A DNA stretch of 64,000 nucleotides, from contig NZ_FXTA01000005.1 in NCBI RefSeq assembly GCF_900182645.1, positions 124,001 through 188,000 of the forward strand, read 5' to 3'. This stretch comes from Flavobacterium resistens (GTDB lineage: Bacteria > Bacteroidota > Bacteroidia > Flavobacteriales > Flavobacteriaceae). Below, piece by piece: positions 43,008 to 51,630 of the stretch. Position numbers and translations under genes: made by a program. The notes under the pieces are model-generated. The model was given only the letters and a program-made list of their open reading frames with translations. It was not told the DNA's origin and did no database searches. How positions within the stretch are numbered: the stretch's first letter is position 1; each line of letters begins with the position of its first letter.

Positions 43008-43871
43008 TTATTTTCCAGCTCTAAATAGAAACTCTTTTTCTTCTTTTGTAAGACAGTCATAACCAGATTGGCTAATCTTATCCAAAATTTCATCAATTTG
43101 TTGCTGCGTTTTGTCTTTCGTAACAATTCTTGACGAAGTTTTTTCCGTAGGTTTTTTGTAATTTTTATGAACTTTTGTAAATGGGGTCGTTGGGGATTTT
43201 CTAAAAAGATTAGCAAAAAAGTCTAAAACTTTAGAAACAATGATACTCAAATCGGTACCATTTTGAAGCAATTTTATAAATATAAATCCAAAAAAAGCTC
43301 CGGCTAAATGCGAAATATGGCCGCCCATATTCTCTAAACGAAACTGCATTAAATCTAAAAGCAAAATAACGCCAGTAATATGCCAAAGCTTAACATTACC
43401 AAATATAAGCAGTCGAACATCCATTAAAGGCCGATATGTTGTTGCTGCAACCAAAATTGCCATAATTGCCGCCGATGCACCAACAATTGAAGCTGAATTT
43501 CCTAAAAAATAATAACTTAAAGCAAATACAATTCCTGAAAATATAGCACCTAAAATATACAGCCCTAAATATTGTTTTTGAGAAAAAAAGGTCAAAAATA
43601 AATTACTTGCAAAGTTTAAAACCAACATATTAAACAACAAATGCATGAATCCAAAATGAAAAAATGCATAAGTTAAAAATGTCCATGGTTTAAACATGAA
43701 AACTTGCGGATCTGAAGACAATGCCAACCAATTAGGAAAATCAAACTGACCAATAGAAAACTGATAGAAAAAAATCAAAGAAATAAGAAAACAAGCAATA
43801 TTCCAATAAATGACACGCATTGCGATGCCTCCCAATCTGTATTGCAGTTTTAAATCATCAAGAATATTCAT
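43008..43871 (-). CDS. Rhomboid family intramembrane serine protease (long C-terminal tail)
   Basis: The protein has 287 residues. Six transmembrane helices are visible, with the family motif HFGFMHLLFNMLVL in the second and the catalytic Ser in SIVGASAAIMAIL. The catalytic His is in ISHLAGAFFGFIF. The GxSG motif reads GASA here, a tolerated variant. A basic tail of about 80 residues follows the last helix, with several Lys/Thr-rich stretches. It cuts membrane-spanning substrates within the bilayer. It lies 46 bases after the second rhomboid gene in the same operon. Confidence 0.88.
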   Translation of the reverse strand: MNILDDLKLQYRLGGIAMRVIYWNIACFLISLIFFYQFSIGQFDFPNWLALSSDPQVFMFKPWTFLTYAFFHFGFMHLLFNMLVLNFASNLFLTFFSQKQYLGLYILGAIFSGIVFALSYYFLGNSASIVGASAAIMAILVAATTYRPLMDVRLLIFGNVKLWHITGVILLLDLMQFRLENMGGHISHLAGAFFGFIFIKLLQNGTDLSIIVSKVLDFFANLFRKSPTTPFTKVHKNYKKPTEKTSSRIVTKDKTQQQIDEILDKISQSGYDCLTKEEKEFLFRAGK

Positions 43872-43917
43872 AAAGTCTTCGTTTCGTTTTTTAAAGTTAA
43901 TAAATTAAAGTTAAAAA

Positions 43918-44667
43918 TTAATTCCAACGATTGTTATTAAACTGATTTTTTTTCCAGTATAACATCATCAAGAAACCGGCAACAGCACCTCCAAGATGTG
44001 CAAAATGCGCAATTCCTGTTCCGCCGCTTCCAAAAAGAGAACTTCCTTTTAGACCTAAAAATAAATCAACTAATAAAAGTCCTGGCACAAAATATTTCGC
44101 CTTAATTGGAATCGGGATAAACATCAAAGCTAATTCTGCATTTGGAAACATAAATGCAAAAGCTGTCAACAAACCATAAATAGCCCCAGAAGCACCTAGA
44201 ACTGCACTTCCATAAGCAGTTGTAAAATTCTCAAATTGAGTAACTGTTAATATTTCTTTCCACTTAACTGCTATTTGATTTTCACTCAAAAGTTGCAAAA
44301 CATATGATTTTGAGTATCCGTTCGCAATCAAAATATTTAAGCCTTCCTGAAAAGAATAATAGTTTACTGCAAAATTCAATAAAGCAGCACCTAAACCACA
44401 TGAAATGTAAAAAAACAAGAATTTTTTACCGCCCCAAAAATGCTCAAGCATAGATCCAAATGAATATAATGCAAACATATTGAATGCGATATGCAACAGA
44501 TTTGCATGCATAAACATATGCGTAATTATCTGCCAGATTTTAAAATCTGGATTTTCAGGAAAATACATAATCAGATAATCATATGATACTGGCACCAACT
44601 GAGAACCAATAAAAAAGATAATATTAATTATAAGCAGTTGTTTGACAACTGGAGTGATATTCATCAT
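43918..44667 (-). CDS. Rhomboid family intramembrane serine protease
   Basis: The protein has 249 residues with six membrane helices. HMFMHANLLHIAFNMFALYS opens the core, the catalytic Ser lies in VLGASGAIYGLLTAF (canonical GASG) and the catalytic His in HFAHLGGAVAGFLM. Its start overlaps the mutL stop by 4 bases (ATGA), so translation is coupled. The paired rhomboids next to mutL recur in Flavobacteriia. The substrates are unknown. Confidence 0.9.
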   Translation of the reverse strand: MMNITPVVKQLLIINIIFFIGSQLVPVSYDYLIMYFPENPDFKIWQIITHMFMHANLLHIAFNMFALYSFGSMLEHFWGGKKFLFFYISCGLGAALLNFAVNYYSFQEGLNILIANGYSKSYVLQLLSENQIAVKWKEILTVTQFENFTTAYGSAVLGASGAIYGLLTAFAFMFPNAELALMFIPIPIKAKYFVPGLLLVDLFLGLKGSSLFGSGGTGIAHFAHLGGAVAGFLMMLYWKKNQFNNNRWN

Positions 44668-46595
44668 AAGGCAAACTTTTTATCTATATCTTCTACACGC
44701 ATGGTGATGAAGGTAGGTTTTTGAAAAGGTGAAATATTTGGATCTTTACAGGCAAATAACCCATTTACTAAATTATCTTGTTCTTTTTCGGTTAAATATG
44801 ATCCGGTTTTAACCGCTAAACTTTTCGCCATCGATTTGGCAATTGTATCATTCTGACTGTAACTATTTGCCGGAATTCCGTCCTGCAAATCACTCAACAA
44901 CTGATCGATAACTATTGAAACTTCACTTTCAGTAATATTTACAGGAATTCCTGAAATTACAATATGATCCGTTTTGGCATCTTCAAAAATAAATCCTGTC
45001 GTTTCCAGCGAAGGTTTCAATTCCTCAATCAATTTCATTTCGACAGTCGAATAAAACAAATCTAACGGAAAAAGCAATTGCTGACTTGAAGCCTGATTAA
45101 CGGTCATATTCAACAAAAATTGCTCGTATAAAATACGCTGATGTGCACGCTGCTGATCCACAATAATCATTCCTGATTTTATTGGCGAAACAATATATTT
45201 TTTATGAATTTGATAGGTTTTCTGACTTGCCTGCTCTACTTCATCATCATTAAATAAAGAAGAAGTCACTTCTTCATTTTCGAATGTGAAAGGCGAACTT
45301 TCAATCGTTTCCGGATTTTCTAAATCTAAACCAACATATAAACTTTCCCAGCTCGCTGTTGGTTCGACTCTTTTTGAATAACCAGAATATGATGATCCGG
45401 AATAGGAAGAGCCTGATGAAGAAGACGAACCCGAGCTATAGCCAGATCCTGAACTCCCTTTTGCATAATGCGGATTCGTTTTATCATCCGTAAAAGGATT
45501 AAAAGTTCCATCTACCTGAATTGTTGGCGTTTCAGCTTCTAAATCTTTGTAGTGATATGGCGTATCTAAATTAGAATCTCTTTCAAAATCCAAAACAGGT
45601 GCTACATTGAATTGTCCCAAACTGTGTTTAATAGACGCCCTTAAAATAGCATATAAAGCTTGTTCATCATCAAACTTAATTTCCGTTTTTGTGGGATGAA
45701 TATTAATATCAATCGTATTTGGCGGAACCTGCAGATATAAAAAATAACTTGGTTGTGAACCATCTTTCAACAAACCGTCATAAGCAGCCATAACAGCATG
45801 ATGTAGATAACCGCTTTTTATAAAACGATCATTTACAAAAAAGAATTGCTCTCCTCTGCTTTTTTTAGCAAATTCAGGTTTACAGACAAATCCCTGGATA
45901 TTTATAATTTCGGTGTCTTCATTTACAGGAACTAATTTTTCATTGGTTTTGCCAGACATAATTCCGACAATTCTCTGGCGATATCCTGAAGACGGAAGAT
46001 TATATAATTCACTTCCGTTATGATAAAAACTAAAATGAATATTTGGATGCGCCAAAGCCACACGTTGAAATTCATCCATAACATGACGAAACTCAACTGT
46101 GTCTGATTTTAAGAAATTGCGTCGGGCGGGAATATTGAAAAAAAGATTTTTAACCGCAAATGATGTTCCTTTTGGCAAAACTGCTACTTCCTGTGAAACA
46201 AATTTACTTCCTTCAATTACAATATGTGTTCCAAGTTCGTCCTGATCTTGTTTGGTTTTCATTTCCATGTGCGCAATCGCTGCAATCGAAGCCAGAGCTT
46301 CTCCACGAAAACCTTTTGTACCAAGTGAAAATAAATCTTCAGCCTGACGAATTTTTGAAGTCGCATGACGTGCAAAACACAAACGCGCATCTGTAACTGT
46401 CATTCCAACTCCGTTATCAATAACCTGAACTAACGATTTTCCGGCATCTTTTATAATCAATTTAATATCAGTTGCCTTAGCATCAACGGCATTTTCTAAC
46501 AATTCTTTTACAACTGAAGCTGGTCTTTGAACCACTTCTCCAGCAGCAATTTGGTTAGCAACGTGATCTGGAAGCAATTGAATAATACTCGACAT
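44664..46595 (-). CDS. mutL: DNA mismatch repair protein MutL
   Basis: The protein has 643 residues. The N-terminal GHKL ATPase is intact: IAAGEVVQRPASVVKELLEN, then DNGVGM, LGTKGFRGEALASIA and the late NIHPTKTEIKF. A Ser/Gly-rich linker lies at about 380-407. The C-terminal dimerisation domain contains IIVDQQRAHQRILYEQF at 477-493. In endonuclease-type MutL this position reads DQHAxxExxxxE; here the His and first Glu are Gln, so nicking activity may be weak or lost. It couples MutS mismatch recognition to repair. It is first in the run with two rhomboids and the phosphatase-family gene. Confidence 0.93.
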   Translation of the reverse strand: MSSIIQLLPDHVANQIAAGEVVQRPASVVKELLENAVDAKATDIKLIIKDAGKSLVQVIDNGVGMTVTDARLCFARHATSKIRQAEDLFSLGTKGFRGEALASIAAIAHMEMKTKQDQDELGTHIVIEGSKFVSQEVAVLPKGTSFAVKNLFFNIPARRNFLKSDTVEFRHVMDEFQRVALAHPNIHFSFYHNGSELYNLPSSGYRQRIVGIMSGKTNEKLVPVNEDTEIINIQGFVCKPEFAKKSRGEQFFFVNDRFIKSGYLHHAVMAAYDGLLKDGSQPSYFLYLQVPPNTIDINIHPTKTEIKFDDEQALYAILRASIKHSLGQFNVAPVLDFERDSNLDTPYHYKDLEAETPTIQVDGTFNPFTDDKTNPHYAKGSSGSGYSSGSSSSSGSSYSGSSYSGYSKRVEPTASWESLYVGLDLENPETIESSPFTFENEEVTSSLFNDDEVEQASQKTYQIHKKYIVSPIKSGMIIVDQQRAHQRILYEQFLLNMTVNQASSQQLLFPLDLFYSTVEMKLIEELKPSLETTGFIFEDAKTDHIVISGIPVNITESEVSIVIDQLLSDLQDGIPANSYSQNDTIAKSMAKSLAVKTGSYLTEKEQDNLVNGLFACKDPNISPFQKPTFITMRVEDIDKKFAL

Positions 46596-46746
46596 TAAAA
46601 AATTTGGGTTAAAGGTTTCTCTTCGACTTTATTTACTAAAAATCTTAGATTGATAATGTTAGTTCTCTTTGATTTTAAAAAACCAAGGTGTACAAATTTA
46701 ATGAATTTTGATTGTGATTCAGAACATCTATACTCATAAAAAAAAC

Positions 46747-46783
46747 AAAAAACCTATACTATTTTTACACAGTATAGGTTTTA
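46747..46783 (-). terminator. Hairpin terminator of ribH
   Basis: AAAAACCTATACT pairs with AGTATAGGTTTTA around a 10-base loop, just after the minus-strand ribH stop, with T-rich sequence following on that strand. Confidence 0.8.
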
Positions 46784-46805
46784 GTATTTTTAAAACAATT
46801 GTGTT

Positions 46806-47378
46806 TTATTCGTTCTCGATTTTTCTAGGTTTATCTTCAATTTGAAGCGCACCTGTAGACAATAATGGCTGATGAAAAGGATGTGACATTGAAGCCTGTT
46901 GGCGAATATATGCCATTTTAATTGCCGCTATTGCTGCCTCAGTTCCTTTGTTTCCGTGAATTCCTCCACTTCTGTCAATTGACTGCTGCATTGTATTATC
47001 AGTCAAAACGCAGAAAATAACCGGAATATCCGTTTGAACATTCAGATCTTTAATTCCTTGTGTTACGCCTTCACATACAAAATCAAAATGTTTTGTTTCT
47101 CCCTGGATTACACATCCAATTACAATTACTGCATCAACATTTTGAGTCTGAAGCATTTTTTTAGCGCCATAAATAAGCTCAAAACTTCCTGGAACATTCC
47201 AGCGAATAATTTGATTTAATGGAACATCACAATCAACAAGCGCATCATATGCACCATTGTAAAGTCCTTCAGTTATAGTGTCGTTCCACTCAGAAACAAC
47301 AATCCCAAATCGAAAGTCTTTCGCATTTGGGATTGTGTTTTTATCGTATTCTGATAAATTTTTATTTTCGGTAGCCAT
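46806..47378 (-). CDS. ribH: 6,7-Dimethyl-8-ribityllumazine synthase
   Basis: The protein has 190 residues. It condenses 5-amino-6-ribitylaminouracil with dihydroxybutanone phosphate in riboflavin synthesis and usually assembles as a pentamer or 60-mer. Signatures: RFGIVVSEWNDTITEGLYNG, then WNVPGSFELIYGAKKM, VIGCVIQGETKHFDFVCEGV (catalytic His region) and late IPVIFCVLTDNTMQQSIDRS. About 20 extra N-terminal residues precede the core, and a tail of about 30 residues follows it. Only ribH of the pathway is in this window. Its upstream neighbour, the TPR gene, is 97 bases away. Confidence 0.95.
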   Translation of the reverse strand: MATENKNLSEYDKNTIPNAKDFRFGIVVSEWNDTITEGLYNGAYDALVDCDVPLNQIIRWNVPGSFELIYGAKKMLQTQNVDAVIVIGCVIQGETKHFDFVCEGVTQGIKDLNVQTDIPVIFCVLTDNTMQQSIDRSGGIHGNKGTEAAIAAIKMAYIRQQASMSHPFHQPLLSTGALQIEDKPRKIENE

Positions 47379-47474
47379 TTTTAATATTTAAGATTTAATT
47401 CCAATACTTCGGAATTTGATTTCAGATTGTAAAAATACAAATCTAAAAACTAAATCTGAACTCTAAAAATTAAA

Positions 47475-48254
47475 TTATTGTGCTAATCCAATTAATACAT
47501 CAACAGAAGCAGCTTCTGGAGTTGCATCAAAATTATCTTTGATATCGTTTAGATATTTTAAAGCATCTTCTTTTTGACCTAAAGCAATAGCAGTTTTAGC
47601 CGCTTTTAATAAGAAACGAGGTGTAGTAAAATCATTTTTATTAACACCTGCAGCTTTAACATAATAGCTCAAAGCTTCTTTTTGATTGTTTTTTTGAGAG
47701 TAAGCATCACCGATAGCTCCAGTTGCCAAAGCACCTAAAATAGCATCCTCTGATTTAAATTCTCCTAAATATTTGATAGCATCATCAAATTTACCAGTAT
47801 TCAAGTAAGCCATACCAGCATAGTAGTTTGCTAAGTTTCCAGCATCAGTTCCAGAATATTCGTCAGCAATTTTAACAAATCCGAATTTACCTTCTGAACC
47901 GTTTAATGCTAATTTGTACAATGAATCACTTGCAACACCGTTTACAGCTTTATCAAAGTTCTGTTGTGCAACGAACATTTCGTTTGCAGCTTCATCTTGC
48001 TTAGGAGTTTCAACAAATTTTTGGTAAGCCAAATAACCAATAGTAGCCACTGCAATACCTGCAACTAAACCAATAATGATTTTTTGATTTTTAGCCACCC
48101 AATCCTCAGTTCTTGAAGCAGTCTCATCTAATTTAGAAAAAACACCAGCTGTTGTGCTGTCTTTTTCGTCAATAACTACCTGTTGTTCTTCAGTAACTTC
48201 TTTAACTTCCTTCTCTTTTGGTGTCTTATATCCTCTTTTATTGTAAGTTGCCAT
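47475..48254 (-). CDS. TPR-repeat inner-membrane protein
   Basis: This 259-residue protein has a charged N-terminal segment of about 55 residues, then one membrane helix (KIIIGLVAGIAVATIGYLAY, about 59-78). A periplasmic or outward domain of TPR-like helices follows, including ANYYAGMAYLNTGKFDDAIK and YSQKNNQKEALSYYVKAAGV. The layout is like YfgM/YbgF-type proteins, which assist periplasmic folding. It is read from its own promoter at 48277-48308 and may continue into ribH. No enzymatic motif. Confidence 0.8.
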   Translation of the reverse strand: MATYNKRGYKTPKEKEVKEVTEEQQVVIDEKDSTTAGVFSKLDETASRTEDWVAKNQKIIIGLVAGIAVATIGYLAYQKFVETPKQDEAANEMFVAQQNFDKAVNGVASDSLYKLALNGSEGKFGFVKIADEYSGTDAGNLANYYAGMAYLNTGKFDDAIKYLGEFKSEDAILGALATGAIGDAYSQKNNQKEALSYYVKAAGVNKNDFTTPRFLLKAAKTAIALGQKEDALKYLNDIKDNFDATPEAASVDVLIGLAQ

Positions 48255-48276
48255 TTAAAAATAATTTAGTGAACGG

Positions 48277-48308
48277 CAAAAATAAAATTTTTCTTGAAAC
48301 TGAGGCAA
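48277..48308 (-). promoter_or_regulatory. Bacteroidota-type promoter of the TPR gene
   Basis: On the minus strand TTG (complement 48306-48308), a 21-base spacer and TATTTTTG (complement 48277-48284) match the consensus, 22 bases before the start. Confidence 0.6.
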
Positions 48309-48496
48309 AAAAAATCAATTTTATCACTATTTTAAAAAAAATAATTTTCTTATTCACTTGCACTTTCGCGGAAGCGGTAAAATAAATCGGTTCAAGACTG
48401 CCGTAAAGCCAATTATATCGATAATTTTCGGTAATTTGCACCCTCAAATTTTCACCGTCCAAAAACGGTAAATTTTACAACTGGAGTACCTTAAAA

Positions 48497-49576
48497 ATGC
48501 ATTTAAACAAAATCTCATTATTCAATTATAAAAACTTTTCTGAAGCAAGTTTTGATTTCGACGTCAAGATCAACTGTTTCGTGGGAAAAAATGGCATTGG
48601 AAAAACCAATGTACTCGATGCAATTTATCATTTGGCTTACGGAAAAAGCTATTTTAATCCGCTTGCGGTTCAAAATATAAAACATGGCGAAGAGTTTTTT
48701 GTAATTGATGCCGAAATAGACAAAAATGACAGAACAGAACAAATTGTCTGCAGTTTAAAAAAAGGGCAAAAAAAGGTTTTAAAAAGAAACGGAAAAGCGT
48801 ACGACAAATTCTCAGATCATATTGGATTTATTCCACTTGTGATTATTTCGCCTGCCGATCGGGATTTGATTGTTGAAGGAAGCGAAACGCGTCGTAAATT
48901 TATGGATAGCGTAATTTCGCAACTCGATTCAACCTATTTGCATGAATTGATAAATTATCAAAAAGTGATTACGCAGCGAAATGCGCTCTTGAAATATTTT
49001 GCCCTCAATCATACATTCGATAACGACACCTTATCTATATATAATGAGCAACTGCAAGAATATGGAAAATCGATTTTTGAAAAACGAAAAGAATTTCTCG
49101 AGCAGTTTATACCTATATTTAATACCCATCATCAAGCTATAACAGGATCTGAAGAAAGTGTTCAGTTGATTTATGAAAGTCATTTATTCGAAAAAGACTT
49201 ATTGACGCTTTTGCAGGAAAACATTAACAAAGACCGCGCGCTTCACTACACAACAGTCGGAATTCATAAAGATGATTTGTCTTTTGAAATTGATTCACAT
49301 CCAATAAAAAAATTCGGATCACAAGGTCAACAAAAATCTTTTTTGATTGCTTTAAAACTGGCTCAATTTGAATTTTTAAAGAAGCAAAGTGGCGTAAAAC
49401 CGATTTTATTATTTGATGATATTTTTGACAAACTAGACGAAACACGTGTTGCCAAAATTGTCGAAATGGTGAATACCGAAACTTTTGGCCAGCTTTTTAT
49501 TTCTGATACGCATCCTGAACGAACTGAAGCGATTGTAAAATCGACACATCAGAGTTATAAAATATTTAATTTGTGA
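48497..49576 (+). CDS. recF: DNA replication and repair protein RecF
   Basis: This 359-residue SMC-like ATPase has an N-terminal FVGKNGIGKTNVLDAIYHLAYG with the Walker A GKNGIGKT. The signature region is KKFGSQGQQKSFLIALKLAQ, and Walker B is KPILLFDDIFDKLDETRV. With RecO and RecR it loads RecA at single-strand gaps. It is divergent from the TPR gene. The usual neighbours of recF in other phyla (dnaA, dnaN, gyrB) are absent, as is common in Bacteroidota. Confidence 0.95.
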   Translation: MHLNKISLFNYKNFSEASFDFDVKINCFVGKNGIGKTNVLDAIYHLAYGKSYFNPLAVQNIKHGEEFFVIDAEIDKNDRTEQIVCSLKKGQKKVLKRNGKAYDKFSDHIGFIPLVIISPADRDLIVEGSETRRKFMDSVISQLDSTYLHELINYQKVITQRNALLKYFALNHTFDNDTLSIYNEQLQEYGKSIFEKRKEFLEQFIPIFNTHHQAITGSEESVQLIYESHLFEKDLLTLLQENINKDRALHYTTVGIHKDDLSFEIDSHPIKKFGSQGQQKSFLIALKLAQFEFLKKQSGVKPILLFDDIFDKLDETRVAKIVEMVNTETFGQLFISDTHPERTEAIVKSTHQSYKIFNL

Positions 49577-49698
49577 TTTTAGCTTATGATTTAAAATTGA
49601 TATAATTTGTATCAGTTTTCATAATCAATCCCAAAATAGAAATTATTAAATTAGCCTGAATAAAAAACTTAAAAACAACTGCAATAATATTAAGGAAT

Positions 49699-50376
49699 AT
49701 GTTAGCGAAAGAATCATTGCAATTTTTAGACGATTTAAAAAAGAACAACAATCGAGAATGGTTTCAGGAAAATAAAAAACGATACGAAGTTTTCAAGAAA
49801 GATTATCATCAATTAGTAAGTGATTTTCTTGATGCGATGAAACCACTTGATCCGTCATTAGAATTATTGGAAGTCAAAAACTGTACTTTCAGAATCAATC
49901 GTGATATTCGCTTTTCTAAAGATAAATCTCCGTATAAAGCACATTTAGGCGTTTGGATTTCCAGCGGAATTAGAGGTTTAAACCGAGCAGGATATTATGT
50001 TCATATCGAAAAAGGCGCCAGTTTTATCGCCGGTGGATTTTATTCTCCTGAATCAGAAGATTTAAAAAAAGTCCGTAAAGAAATTGCCTTTTTCTATGAT
50101 GATTTACAGGAAATTTTAAACGAAAAAAACTTCAAAAAAGAATTTGGAAATTTAGATTTCAACGAAAATAATTCGCTTAAAAGCATGCCACGTGGTTACG
50201 AAAAAGACCATCCGGCGATTGAATTTTTAAAATTAAAAAGTTTCACTGCAACTCAAAAATATGATATTTCTGAAGTGACTCAGAAAGATTTCGTTTCAAA
50301 AATCAGCAAAAAACTAATTGCTTTAAAACCTCTAAACGAATTTATCAATCGAGCTTTAGATACTGAAGAATTTTAG
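49699..50376 (+). CDS. DUF2461 family protein
   Basis: This 225-residue protein has the DUF2461 (TIGR02453) pattern: FLDDLKKNNNREWFQENKKRY, then FRINRDIRFSKDKSPYKAHLG and AGYYVHIEKGASFIAGGFYS. No signal peptide or membrane segment. The function of the family is unknown. It is a single plus-strand gene after recF, separated by about 120 bases. Confidence 0.88.
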   Translation: MLAKESLQFLDDLKKNNNREWFQENKKRYEVFKKDYHQLVSDFLDAMKPLDPSLELLEVKNCTFRINRDIRFSKDKSPYKAHLGVWISSGIRGLNRAGYYVHIEKGASFIAGGFYSPESEDLKKVRKEIAFFYDDLQEILNEKNFKKEFGNLDFNENNSLKSMPRGYEKDHPAIEFLKLKSFTATQKYDISEVTQKDFVSKISKKLIALKPLNEFINRALDTEEF

Positions 50377-50388
50377 AGATAAAAAAAT

Positions 50389-50437
50389 CGCCACGAATTC
50401 ACGAATTATTCAAAATTAATTCGTGAATTCGCAGCGA
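50389..50437. repeat. CACGAATTC intergenic hairpin
   Basis: CGCCACGAATTCACGAATT pairs with AATTCGTGAATTCGCAGCG to form an imperfect long stem between DUF2461 and the GT4 gene. A single arm (AAATTCGTGAATTCGTGGC) is present at 27121-27141. Confidence 0.6.
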
Positions 50438-50449
50438 AAAACTTTTATA

Positions 50450-51496
50450 ATGAAAAGAAAAATACTTTTTCTTGGAGAATCTTATCGCGCCGACGCCATA
50501 ACTTGGATGAAAGGCCTGAAAGAATTTGGTGATTTTGAAATTATCACTTGGGAGCTTCAAACTTCAAATAATCAGAGATTCAAACGTATTCTAGAGTATT
50601 TCTTCGCTCCGATTTCTATTCGAAAAATCATCAAAAAAGAAAAACCAGATATGGTTATCGCAGAAAGAACCACTAGTTACGGTTTTCTTGCTGCTTTATC
50701 CGGATCTAAAACTATCGCAATCGCACAGCAAGGCCGCACTGATTTATGGCCGGAAGAATCTAAATTATATCCATTTAAAAAATTCATTCAGAAATATGCT
50801 TTCAAAAAAGCGCATTTAATTCATGCTTGGGGACCTGTCATGGCAATTCACATGAAAGCAACTGGCGTTGACATGAACAAAGTTTTGGTTCTTGCAAAAG
50901 GAATTAACTTAAAACTTTTTACTCCTTTAACCAATAATTCCAATAAAATTGAAGCCATTGTTACGCGTTCGCTTCAGCCTGAATATCGACACGATTCTAT
51001 TTTAAAATCCTTTGGAATTTTAAATCAAAAGGGAATTGATTTTTCATTAACGATTGTTGGTGACGGAACAAGATTACAATTTTTAAAAGATTTAGCCAAA
51101 GAACTTCAAATCGAAAACAAAGTGATTTTTACTGGAAGAATTCCAAACACAGAACTTCCTAAATTATTACAGCAATCCAATATTTATATCAGCATGCCAA
51201 TTACCGAAGGCGTTTCGGCATCTTTATTCGAAGCAATGGCTTGTAATTGCTACCCTGTAGTTTCTGATATTCCTGGAAATCAAAGTTGGATTACGCATCG
51301 CGAAAACGGACAATTGATTGAAATTGATAATATCGAAATGCTAGCCGAAGAATTGATTTGGTCTTTTGAAAATTCAAAATCTAGAAATGAAGCGATTATT
51401 CGAAATAGAAAATTTGTTAAAGAAAACGCGAATTATGATATTAATATGAAGATTATTTCGGAGAAATATCGTGAACTTCTCGATTCTTTAAAGTAA
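50450..51496 (+). CDS. Glycosyltransferase family 4 (GT-B fold)
   Basis: From the ATG at 50450 this 348-residue cytoplasmic or membrane-peripheral enzyme starts MKRKILFLGESYRADAITWM. The C-terminal donor-binding half is recognisable by IEAIVTRSLQPEYRHDSILK, TIVGDGTRLQFLKDLAKEL, NKVIFTGRIPNTELPKLLQQ and the family motif ITEGVSASLFEAMACNCYPV, which includes the E-x7-E-like nucleotide-sugar site. It transfers a sugar from a nucleotide sugar. The acceptor is unknown. The start at 50423 in the same frame reads through the hairpin repeat and is rejected. Confidence 0.87.
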   Translation: MKRKILFLGESYRADAITWMKGLKEFGDFEIITWELQTSNNQRFKRILEYFFAPISIRKIIKKEKPDMVIAERTTSYGFLAALSGSKTIAIAQQGRTDLWPEESKLYPFKKFIQKYAFKKAHLIHAWGPVMAIHMKATGVDMNKVLVLAKGINLKLFTPLTNNSNKIEAIVTRSLQPEYRHDSILKSFGILNQKGIDFSLTIVGDGTRLQFLKDLAKELQIENKVIFTGRIPNTELPKLLQQSNIYISMPITEGVSASLFEAMACNCYPVVSDIPGNQSWITHRENGQLIEIDNIEMLAEELIWSFENSKSRNEAIIRNRKFVKENANYDINMKIISEKYRELLDSLK

Positions 51497-51499
51497 TTT

Positions 51500-51578
51500 A
51501 ACCGCAAAGACGCAAAGTTTTACGCAAAGTTCGCTAAGCTTTGCGTTCATTGCGTAAAACTTTGCGGACTTTGCGGTT
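51500..51578. repeat. Intergenic palindromic repeat, AACCGCAAAG family (copy 2)
   Basis: AACCGCAAAGACGCAAAG at the left and CTTTGCGGACTTTGCGGTT at the right pair in a near-perfect stem with internal CGCAAAG and TTTGCG units. It lies after the GT4 stop and could also terminate transcription. Confidence 0.8.
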
Positions 51579-51630
51579 AGAAAAAAATTATAATCCTTAC
51601 TTTTGACTCAGATTAAAAAGCCTTTAATAT

